A DNA stretch of 64,000 nt, from assembly GCA_039545295.1 (NCBI GenBank), contig BCIK01000016.1, positions 186,001 through 250,000 on the forward strand, written 5' to 3'. Position 1 is the first letter of the stretch, and every line of letters begins with the position of its first letter. A program made the position numbers and the translations under genes. The notes beneath the pieces are model-generated. The model did no database searches, was not told the origin of the DNA, and worked only from the letters and a program-made list of their open reading frames with translations. Below, piece after piece: positions 10,928 to 20,280 of this stretch. This DNA comes from Udeniomyces pyricola. Taxonomy: Eukaryota > Basidiomycota > Tremellomycetes > Cystofilobasidiales > Mrakiaceae.

Positions 10928-13900
10928 ATGGTCAAAGCCGTCGTCATCGGAGCCGCTGGTTCGTTTCCTTGACTTCTCTGTCGACTCAGATAAATCAAGT
11001 CCCATCTCATCCCATCTTATTCCCCCCTCGCTCACCGTGCCATTCCTTGCCCGTATTCTCCCTTGCCATTCCCATCTATTCAGGAGGAATCGGTCAGCCT
11101 CTATCTCTTCTCCTCAAATCGAACCCTGTCGTCACTGAGGTATGTTTCAAACATTCTCCTGTCTTCAATATAGCCGGCGTGTCAATGCATGAAGCATTGG
11201 GCTCGCCGATCCGAGGGCAAAGTGCCAAGTGGGGGAAAGGAAGGGAAGCCCTTTCGGTTGGGGCAACCGCTGGGAAGGGGACCGGGGCAAGACCGAAGGT
11301 CGCTCAGTCCGCTCCCTTGCTCGCGTTCGACATACACTTCCCTCGAGCAAGCCGATGGAAGACCCTTGCTGGTATGGCATGAGCCATCGCAAGGGAGTAT
11401 GATCCAACCCGGGATGGGATCGATCTCTACGGGTGCGAACGGGCTACATCTTGCCGAAAGGCCTGTCTTCCTTCCCCTTCCCCCCCTTCCCCAGGCCTTA
11501 GGCCGCCCTTTGCTTGCATGCATGCTTTGCTTCCTTGGCCCCCAGTCACATGCCCACCCATCTCCTCATTTGACCCGACCATCCGATCCACTCCGCACAC
11601 TCTCACCATTCCCCCCCGTCTCATCAATGAGAACATCGCCCAACAAATCCTCACGAGTCATCGACGGCTGATCACGCTTCTCCTCTTGCTTACTCGCTCC
11701 ACTTACGGCCCGTTAGCTCTGCTTGTACGATGTCGTTGCTGCTCCCGGAGTAAGTCGTTTGCCAGAAGCATCTCCCCATTCCTTGCTTTTGCTCTTTCGC
11801 ATCTGCTAGGCTGACATCCCATGCAACCGCTTTCTCTGATGGCTCGTTCCATTTTTGGCTTGATCATCGCAAACCCATCTTTCGCAGGTCGCCGCCGATC
11901 TCTCACACATCGACACCCCCGCCTCGGTGACGGGTCACCTTCCTCCTGATGGTCTCCCCGTTGCGTTGAAGGATGCCGATATTGTTGTCATCCCCGCTGG
12001 TGTTCCCAGGAAGCCTGGAATGGTGAGTTCTGAAGATTACTCGTCTCACTCCTTACCCGTGTTTTCCCTCGCACATCGATGGGCGATGGAAATGGGGCAG
12101 GAGAATGCAGGTGACCCATGGTGTACAATCTCAAGTCTGACCATCCCTGGTTTGCCTACTTCTTCTCTCTTTGTGATGTTTCATCTCGATCAGACTCGGG
12201 ACGATCTCTTCAAGGTACGACAAGTCCAAGGTTCTCTGCTATTTTGCTCGTGTGTGGATGAGGGAGCTGATCAATGTCTCTTGTCCTTCGTGATTTCGTT
12301 ATGCTTTCATTTCTTGGATCTGCATCTTGTCATCGTCAGATCAACGCCGGCAGTACGTGTCCTTTCTGATCTTTCATATGGCATAAAGCTTCCTTGTGTT
12401 GATGAACCGTTCAATCACATGCTGACTCGCCCCTGGGTTGATGATTGATCCTTGCCTTGACTCTTCTTCAGTCTGCAGGGACCTTGCCAAGGGTATCGCT
12501 GCCAACTGCCCCAAGGCCTTTGTGCTCGTCATTTCCAAGTGCGTTACTTGACCCACGCTTTGAGATGGACTCGACCGTTGACATGACAAACTCAACCTTG
12601 ATGATTGGTCTGCCCCCTCGTGCTCGACTTGCAGCCCTGTCAACTCGACCGTCCCCGTCTTTGCCGAGGTCTTCAAGGCTGCCGGAACTTACGACGAGAA
12701 GAAGCTCTTCGGTGTTACTACCCTCGATGTTGTTCGATCGTCGACGTTCGTCGCTGACGTCGCCGGAAACCGAGAGAAGGCCCCTGAGTGTACGTCCATC
12801 CATTCATTCTCCTCAAGAGCCGCCTTTCGCTTTCTCGAGCTGACGATCGATGTTTGTACTTGTTCAATCCGTATCTTTCGTGCGTGCCTTTCTCTTGTCT
12901 CTTTGTGCGCTCCGTGGCAAACTTCATACATCAGACACCATTCCCGTCATCGGAGGTCACTCGGGTGTGACGATCGTCCCGCTCCTCTCGCAGTCCAAGC
13001 CGGCCCTCCCCGAGTCGGTCCTCTCGGACAAGACCAAGCTTGCTGAGCTCGTCAAGAGGATCCAGTTTGGAGGTGACGAGGTTGTCAAGGCCAAGGACGG
13101 AGCTGGTTCTGCTACCCTTTCGATGGCTTACGGTTTGTCCTGCCAGGTTCTTTATTCTTGGGGGGGAGGGGGGGGGACATTGAAAGGATTATTATACGCA
13201 TCCTTCGACATTCCTCAACGCCGAGATACTCATGGACCTGGTTTGTTTTCTTTCCTCCCATACTTCTCCATATTCAGCTGGTGCCAAGTTTGCCAACCTT
13301 GTTCTCCGAGCCGCGGCTGGCGAGACCGGTCTCGTCTCGCCTTCGTACGTCTCGCTTTCGGCCGACAGCGCCGGTGGCAAGAAGATCATCGAGGAGATTG
13401 GCGGCAAGGAACTCGAGTTCTTCAGCGTCAACGTCGAGCTTGGCGTATGTATCCTTTTAATCATCTCACAGATAGGAGGGGAGATCGGGGGAGTGCTTCG
13501 GTGTCGCGTCTACATCGGATCAACGGGATGGATAATTAAGGGGATTGATATTGACCGCGTTCTTCTACCTTCCTCTTGCATTTCCTTTTTTCTTTGTAAC
13601 CTCCTTGCTGTCCAATCGGTCGTTACTTTTCCCCTCGAGCAGAAGGGCGGTATTGAGAAGATTCTCCCTATCGGACCCGTCTCGGCCGAGGAGAAGTTCC
13701 TCATTGAGCAGTGCATCCCCGAGTTGGAGGGCTCCATCGCCAAGGTTCGTTCGTCTGATCCAGAAAAAAAAAGCAGATGCCATAAAAGCAGGAGGAGAAA
13801 GTACTAGAAAAGTGATTTTTCCCCGACATTTCAGCTAACGAAGCCTCGCCTATTTCCTTCTTTTTTGTCTTTTTTTTTGTCTTTCCCGTTTTTGTCTCGG

Positions 13901-13996
13901 CGTCTTGTTCTTGCGTCATTTCGGTCTACGCTCGCGTCTGTGTTGGGTTGTTCATAGGGCTCCGACTTCATCAAGGGTGCCGAGCCTAAGCTCTAA
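10928..13996 (+). CDS. MDH: NAD-dependent malate dehydrogenase, 338 residues
   Basis: It interconverts malate and oxaloacetate with NAD. Twelve phase-consistent exons: 10928-10958, 11084-11139, 11717-11749, 11888-12022, 12194-12214, 12340-12352, 12472-12538, 12635-12789, 12935-13132, 13278-13444, 13643-13744, 13958-13996, totalling 339 codons with the stop. The N-terminus [20 protein letters not shown] is the NAD-binding Rossmann loop and begins directly, with no mitochondrial presequence. The mobile-loop Arg signature VPRKPGMTRDDLF, the NPVNSTVPV segment and the catalytic His motif [15 protein letters not shown] are all intact. Length is normal for the mitochondrial-type MDH family. The C-terminus is Pro-Lys-Leu, which resembles a weak peroxisomal PTS1, so a cytosolic and/or peroxisomal (glyoxylate, beta-oxidation) isoform is the likely role. 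Intron 2 (577 nt) is far longer than the others and holds a hairpin-rich block. Confidence 0.96.
11183..11499 (+). other. Hairpin-rich GC-rich block in MDH intron 2 (candidate structured RNA)
   Basis: Successive inverted repeats can be read by eye on the sense strand: CAATGC/GCATTG (11183-11188 with 11194-11199); CGGTTG-GGG-CAACCG (11255-11269) flanked by CCCTT/AAGGG; GACC-GAA-GGTC (11291-11301); CTTGCTCG/CGAGCAAG (11316-11323 with 11344-11351); CCCTTGC/GCAAGGG (11363-11369 with 11389-11395) enclosing ATGGC-ATGA-GCCAT; AAGGCCTG/CAGGCCTT (11458-11465 with 11492-11499). Surrounding introns are C/T-rich and not like this. I match it to no known RNA family: no convincing C/D or H/ACA box pair was seen. 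It could be an intron-hosted noncoding RNA, a splicing-control element, or a decayed mobile element. Confidence 0.4.
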
Positions 13997-14649
13997 ATAG
14001 ATGTCACTTTACAACTCTGTTTGATGTCTATCTCGTCTCATCCCCTCTTCAATCTATCCATCCCGTCGGCATTCCTCAATTGATCTCGCTCTCGCTTCCT
14101 CTCATCCGCCATACCCTTCCCCCCACCCCTCCTTTCTTGATCCTTCCTCTCTTACACTCACGCACTATCTGTAACTTCACTCGACTCGACTCTTTTTTTT
14201 TTTTCTTGTTCCCTCGCTCTTCTTCTTTCTCGTTTTCCCTTTCTACTTTTTCTGGGCCTTTTTCTTATTCCATTTTTTTTTCTTCCCTTGAGTTTCTTCT
14301 GTTCTGGTTTGATTTGATGGAACCGAGACGGATAGTGTAAGATGTGGCCGGAGCTCGGTGTGCAGATCACATGAGAGGACATAAGCAAGTGGAACATATA
14401 TCTATATAAGATGGGTAGGCATCAACACGATTCACATGTGATGATAAATATCGATATGAACGACGCTCGACGTGTGTGCTGTAAGGCGAAAGTTTGATTG
14501 TGATAATTTATGAGGCGGCTGCGGTTACATGATCCCAACGCAACGACCCCTCTCTCCAGCCTGCGCGCTCTAGCGCTTTAGACGGACAATCCTCCTCATC
14601 AGTCCAACAACCCCCCCCCCCCTCCTTTCCCCTCTTTCCATCTGTCAAC
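13997..14649. other. Tandem intergenic region between MDH and BUB2-like genes
   Basis: The first 300 bp are T/C-rich and fit an MDH 3' untranslated region. The last 50 bp before 14650 are C-rich with a run of 10 C, a leader-type sequence. No separate gene is visible. Confidence 0.5.
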
Positions 14650-17600
14650 ATGTCCGCCACATCCTTCCACTCCCTCGCCTCATCCTCCTCCAACCCAGAC
14701 ACCGCCTACGACTCCCTCTCGTTCCTCCTCAAGCACCCTAACACGTCGTCCGCCCGGAAGGGCAGGCACGACAAGTTACCGGCCCAACTCGTCGCGGAGA
14801 ACGCACGGAAACTGCGCTATGGGATCTTGCAAGAGGGCATCCCGGAGGATGACTCGGGCGTGCCTGGGGTGAGGATCTGATATGCTTTTTTTTTTCTTCT
14901 TTGGCCTCGGGGATGGAAAGACAAATGGAGAGGAACAGTGAGATGCGGATGATGGTGTGGATATAGATATGGCAGGAGCACGAAAGCAAAGATGATGATG
15001 ACGAACGGGGCAATGTCAACGAACTCTAACCAAATTCCCTTCCTCCCCTTTCACTCCCTCTCTCTTCTTCTCTCCTCTCTTCTCCCCAATTGATCTCTTT
15101 CTCCCGCTCTCGCTCACTCTCGGGCAGGCAGGCGGTCGACCTCCTCTCCGACCAACGATTTGGAAGATCTTCCTTCGGATCCCAGAAGTCCCCGCGGCGG
15201 AGTACCTCTCGTTCGTCGCGCGAGGGAACTCTCCAGTCCATGAGAAGAGTACGCAGTTCCTCACCTACACTCCCTCCCTTTCCCCCCCTCCCTTTTGAGA
15301 ATCACATTTGCATTGTGCCTCCCTCTCTATCATGAGATTAAAACTCAAATATCCTGTTTCACCGTTGTCTTGCGTGCAAATCGTATATATGTGTGTTTGT
15401 GTTTGATGGATCGTACTGATCTCGTTCCGATTTGACCGATCCCCGTTTCGTTCCCAAAACAAAAACAAAAACAAAAACAAAAAAACCCCTCGAATCTTGA
15501 TCGAATCTTTGTTGGAATTTTGGGTGGGATGGATAAGTTGTTAACGACGCGTTTCGAACACTCGCGACGGACCAGACGTTTAAGGATAAAGTGTCGGAAG
15601 GCGCGTTGATTCGGTTACTCGATGCGTTCGCTTGGAGTCATGCTGGTACGTTTGCAAGACGAAGAGGGAAAAGAAGACATAGAGGACGAAAAGAGGGGGA
15701 TGGGGCAGGGAGATAGAAAGTTGGTGAAGAAGAAGTCATGATGCAAGAGGATAGCGATAGACGAGAGAGCTCGTTCACATCATTGAAACTTTGCCTTTCT
15801 TTCTTCTTCATTCTGTTCTGTTCTTTTCTCTTTCTTGTTTCTCGAATGATTTGCATTTCATTTGCGCCTTCTACGTTACCAATCTTGGTTGTCTGGTGTG
15901 TCATAGACACGTTTACCTACGTTCAAGGTCAGCCATCTCCACACACACAACCCCCCCCCTCTCCTTCCACACCTTACTCACCTTGCTCATCATCATCAAA
16001 TCCTCCCTCTCTTCCACCTATATATTCTCCCACCATTCAAACCCCTTCCAGGAATGAACGTCCTCGCCGCCCCGTTCCTCTACATCCTCCCTTCGGAGAT
16101 CGAAGCGTTCTACTGCTTCTCGCGCTTCATCGAGACGTGTTGCCCGTTGTACGTCTCGCCGACACTCGTGGGTGTGCATCGAGGTTTGAAGGTCTGTTTG
16201 AAAAAGAACGCTTTTCATTTCATTTTTTTTTTTTTTTTTGTGTTTTGNGGAAGAGAGAAGAGGAGTTCAGGGAAGGAGGATTCGATGGAAATTGGATTTA
16301 TTGAACGGTGGTTTAGCTCACTTTGTTTTCCCCTTTTCCTTTCGTTCTTTTGACTATCTCAACCCAAAATCAACAACGCCAACACCAACACCAACACCAA
16401 CACCAACACCAACACCAACACCAACACCAACACCAACACCAACACCAACACCAACACCAACACCAACATCGACATCAACAATCTCACCGATCATCAAGCT
16501 CTTGGATCGATGCCTAGAAGTCCTCGATCCTGAACTATATCATCATCTCCGGAGTAAGAAGCTTTCGGCCGAGTTGTATGCGTTCCCTTGTAAGTAAACC
16601 TCGCATGGCGGAATCTCTCTCTTTCTTACCGCACATCACGTGTCTCGCCGGGATGGATCTTTACCCTCGTTTGACTAATGCTTTGATACCCCCTTTTTTC
16701 GGCTCTAAATTCTCTTATTGGACATCCTCTTCTTTCGTGCTCTTTGACTTTCTTGCAACTTGCCCCCCCTCCTTCCTCCCCTCTGCTTGCTCTGTTTCTT
16801 CTTCTTCACACTTTCTGTGTTGTTCTATCCTCCTTCCAGCTGTACTGACTTTGTGTGCTTGCACGCCCCCGTCCGTATCTCCTTTTCCTTGTGTTTCTTT
16901 TCTCATCTTTTCTTTTCTTCATATGCGTTCCCTTTTGAGTCTCTCTCTTTAAGTTGTGCTTGAGGTTTCTCTCCCTGTCAATTCCACCGCTGATCTTGTC
17001 ATCTCTCTTCCTTCTTTCTACATGTTTTACCCAACGTCCACATCGCCCTTTCCCCTCCCCTCTCCCCTGTTCAACTGTCAACCCTCCCTCCCCCTCTTCG
17101 ACTCCTTTTCCCTCGCTTTCTTTCTCCCTGACTTCCCATCCATTCTTCTTCAATGCAGGTTGGACGAATCGATTCGACTCTGGGACTTTCTCCTCGCGTA
17201 CGGCGTCCATCTCAACATCCTCTGCGTCATCGCCCAGCTCTTGCAGATCCGGACAGAAGTCATGGAATCCAACTCGTACGTTTCAAACCAAACCATGATG
17301 TATATATACATATATGGATCAACAAACGAATCAAGATGGTAGAAGATACGAGAAGAGAGATGGCGTATCCTTTTTCTTGCTTCTTTTCTTCCAAAAAAAA
17401 AAAAAAAAAAAACAACTTAAGATTGACCATCCATTTATTATTCCATCCATCCATTTCCCAATACCCATTCAATCTCCTCTGCCATTTCGCTCTCATCTCC
17501 CTCCCCCCCCCCCTTTTTTTTTTCGGGGTGCTCGTAAAAAAATAAAAAGACCCATGAAAATCCTCCGTCAGTTTCCGCCGCTTAAAGCGCGCGAGATCAT

Positions 17601-17679
17601 CGCCGTCACGCTTGTCTTGGTCCGAGACTTGCCCGAGGGACTATACGCGGAGCTGGTCAGGCATCCGAGGGAAGGCTGA
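14650..17679 (+). CDS. BUB2: Bub2/Cdc16-type TBC-domain GTPase-activating protein
   Basis: Bub2 pairs with Bfa1/Byr4 as the GAP for the Tem1/Spg1 GTPase and holds the mitotic-exit or septation network off until the spindle is positioned. Nine exons in phase: 14650-14868, 15128-15248, 15538-15645, 15907-15927 (21 nt), 16052-16191, 16499-16589, 16840-16870 (31 nt), 17159-17275, 17550-17679. Diagnostic stretches in order are RPTIWKIFLRIPEVP, TFTYVQGMNVLAAPFLYILP, YCFSRFIETCCPLYVSPTLV, GVHRGLKLLDRCLEVLDPEL, KKLSAELYAFPSVLTLCACT, LWDFLLAYGVHLNILCVIAQ and FPPLKAREII. TBC GAPs use an IxxDxxR Arg finger and a YxQ Gln finger. The YVQG Gln motif is plain here; in the first motif region I see no canonical IxxDxxR, as reported for Bub2-branch proteins. 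Introns are unusually repeat-rich, one with a (AACACC)n array. Confidence 0.93.
16381..16464 (+). repeat. (AACACC)14 hexanucleotide tandem repeat
   Basis: Fourteen perfect AACACC units, with imperfect copies at each end, lie in BUB2-like intron 5 (16192-16498), about 34 nt upstream of the acceptor. The array is open in frame and would read Thr-Pro repeats, but it sits between two exons that join correctly without it. Confidence 0.95.
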
Positions 17680-18371
17680 GAGAGGAGGAGGAGAGAGGGA
17701 CAGTTGGTGGGGGATCTCTTTTGTTGGTCGCTTCATGGAGAAGAACAAGAGAGGATGTATCTCTTTTGTTTTGTTCTTTTTATTTTGTAGGGGGGGGGGG
17801 GGNGGNGGAAAGGGAAGGGGGATACAGTAGAAAACGAGGTGGTTAGGATTTCTCTGTGTGGAAACGTACAACCCGTTTCTTTAAACTTTGCTCTCACTGA
17901 TCCAGTCCTGATCCTATAGTTCTCTTTCAAAGGAAATTTTCTTTTCTTTCTGACCTTTCTTCTTCTTCCTCTCTCTTGCTCTCTCTTCTTTCCTGTAACT
18001 TTTTGTTCTTTGATAACCCCCTCCCCCTAATCCACCCTGTTTTCCTTAGTTTCCCTTCGAGACTGACTGGTCATCTGTTCTACATACATATATCCCATGC
18101 TTTTCTGTTTTCCACTTGGTTTGTTTGCTTTCTTTCTTGTTCTACCTGTTTTCGGGATGTTGTTCCAGGAGCCTGCGCCGACGAACATCCATCTCAGTTC
18201 AGACTTTTAAAAATAACATGAAAAAAATAAAGCGGATCCCTATCAATCCCAATCCGCTTTACCGTCGACGTCCCTGTCCCTGTCTTTGTGTGTGTGTGTG
18301 TGTTTTTTTTTTCCTTTCTTTTTTTTTTCCTTCTTTTTTCTTCTCTTCTTCGACGTTCCGACCATCTGACT
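17680..18371. other. Convergent intergenic region
   Basis: This is 3' flank of the BUB2-like gene (+) and of the MOCS2B-like gene (-). It includes a G run with two N bases (17803, 17806), a short TG repeat near 18287-18302 and T-rich tracts. No gene is seen. Confidence 0.5.
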
Positions 18372-19518
18372 TTATTCCTTCCACTTTCCATCCTTAAAAT
18401 TCTCTTTCCAAACTCCCCTTCTCAACTCCCTCTCTTCCTCCTCTTCTTCCTCCCCATCCCCCATCACCCCCTTGTTTCTCCCTTCCAACCTCTCATCCAA
18501 CACCCCACCCCTCTCTTCCTCATCCGAGGCGTAGACTTCGCGTTTCCAAACTTGGACTTTCCGTTTGACTTCTTCGAGGACCCATTCGCATACGCTATAC
18601 GCTTCCTTTCGATGGGCGGCCGAAACGGCGATGACGATGGAGGTTTGACCGGGTGGAACGGAGCCGAGTCGGTGGTGGATGGTGAGATGGAGAAGGGAAG
18701 AAGAAGAAGAAGAAGGGTCAGAAGGGGTGGTGGTGGTGGTGGTGGTGGTGGTGGTGGTGTTGTTGGGAGGTAGTGAGGGAGGAGGGGAAGAGAGGGTTCG
18801 AGCAGAAGTGAGGATGGAAGACATGGTTTTGAGCGCGAGAGGGTAGTAGGTCGTATAGGAGAGATGGGAGACGATCTTGTCTGAAAGACGAGGTTTCATC
18901 CGTGGTTTTGGGAGGGAAGCAAGGGGGACCGGGGGTTAATGAAAGGAGTGAAAAAGAGAATGAAAAAAAAAAGGGGGGGGGGGGGAGAAGAGTGATGAGA
19001 GTTGATATGGCACGTCATCCACATGTGAGAGAGAAAGAGTAAGAAAGTGAAAGGAAAAAACCAGGAGAGACATGAAGCGAAGGGGGGGGGGGGGGGGATT
19101 AGCTGTTTATCCAACCTGAAAAATGAATACGTATAATGACCGGAACGTTATTTGCCCTCTTCCCTTCCCCCCTTCCCCCCCTTCCTTCCTTCTCCTGCCT
19201 CGAGCTATCCCTTCCACTCTGCCATCTCGCTTCCCTCTTCCCCTTCACCCGCCTTGTTTGTGAATGAACCCTCCCATTCCTCTCCTCTCCTCTCCTCAAA
19301 TTCACTCACTCACCTTGGAACGTATCCCTCGTCGTCCCCGCAAACACACACACCGCGCCCGCTCGAACGTCCTTGACACTATTGAGAATCGCGCCTTCGT
19401 CGAGAACCGATGTCGTCAGGACGGCAACGTCCCCGTACGCGTTCGTTGTCGTCGTCGTCGGCATCGGTGGTGATGGTGATGGTGATCGTTCGAGGGAAGG
19501 TGGTGGTGAGATGGACAT
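18372..19518 (-). CDS. MOCS2B: Molybdopterin synthase catalytic (large) subunit, MoaE/MOCS2B family
   Basis: The large subunit of molybdopterin synthase inserts the dithiolene sulfurs into cyclic pyranopterin monophosphate, using thiocarboxylated MOCS2A/MoaD as donor. Two exons: 19518-19314 and 18880-18372, joined in phase (205 + 509 nt, 237 residues). Motifs in order: AGAVCVFAGTTRDTFQ, then SYTTYYPLALKTM, LHLTIHHRLGSVPPGQTSIV, AVSAAHRKEAY, and the active-site Lys region KRKVQVWKREVY. Two oddities: a poly-Thr tract (11 Thr) plus a poly-Ser tract splits the domain between the YYPLALKTM helix and the LHLTIHHRLG strand, and an acidic tail of about 50 residues follows the catalytic Lys region. 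Usual family length is 140-190. The single intron (about 430 nt) carries two long G runs on the + strand. Confidence 0.9.
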
Positions 19519-20280
19519 CGGTCGGTCGAGTAGGAGATGGAGATGTGGTTTGAAAAAGCAAAGGGGGGGGGGGGTTCAAGAGATGGAGGATGAGGTTTAT
19601 AAAGGGGGATCCAGGCGTAGGTTGAGGAGATGGATGATCAGATGGGATGATGGAATGTTGGAATCGAGTGATCTGTCTGCTTTGGGGGGGGAGAGGGGTG
19701 GTTGTTTGATTCAAGACTCCATCCGATAACGGTTTCAAGCTGAAAGTCGGAGAACGACGCGTCGAGGACCGTCCTTCCGGGTTTCGCGAATTAGAATGTA
19801 GTAGTACACCTCAAACGAAGAAGAAGAAAAGGCCGAGAGGTTTTCTATTGTTTTCTCCGCGCACATTACATTGGCAGACGCAGATCAAATCATCGTCCAA
19901 CAGAACCAAAGAAAGAAAAAAAAAACGAGAGAAATAAGAGAGAAAGACAAAAGAAAAAGATCAAGGAAAAAAAAACCCCGAAAAAAAAGGTAAGCAGACT
20001 TGAGCAGACAAAAAAAAAAAAAAAGGAAAAAAAAGCAATATCGCCTTCCTTCCTTTTTTTTCTTCTTCATTTCTGTTCACTTTATTCTTACATTCATACT
20101 TGTTGCTCTATCCCCCTTTGACGTGATCCCATACATCCTGCCTCTCTCGCACGACCCGAGATCTGCATGTCATATGTACGACCAATAAACCACCCCCTCC
20201 CCACCTCCTCCCTTCCTCCTCCCTCTTTCTCTCTCTCTCTTGTCCAGTCGCATCCAGCTACCGTTAGTTCCACCTCCTCC
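19519..20280. other. Tandem (minus-strand) intergenic region
   Basis: It lies between the MOCS2B-like start and the PPP4R2-like stop, so it holds the MOCS2B promoter and the PPP4R2 3' region. It has purine-rich + strand sequence and A-rich runs near 19915-20040. No gene is seen. Confidence 0.45.

Noticed and set aside
11189..11671. 160-codon open frame in MDH intron 2
   Set aside because: Several frames on both strands are open here because of GC content. No domain, no codon bias and no splice link to MDH; the hairpin structure is the better explanation.
16238..16597. Open frame of Thr-Pro repeats (a would-be repetitive protein)
   Set aside because: It is a read-through of the (AACACC)n array in an intron whose flanking exons join in phase to give a canonical TBC domain.
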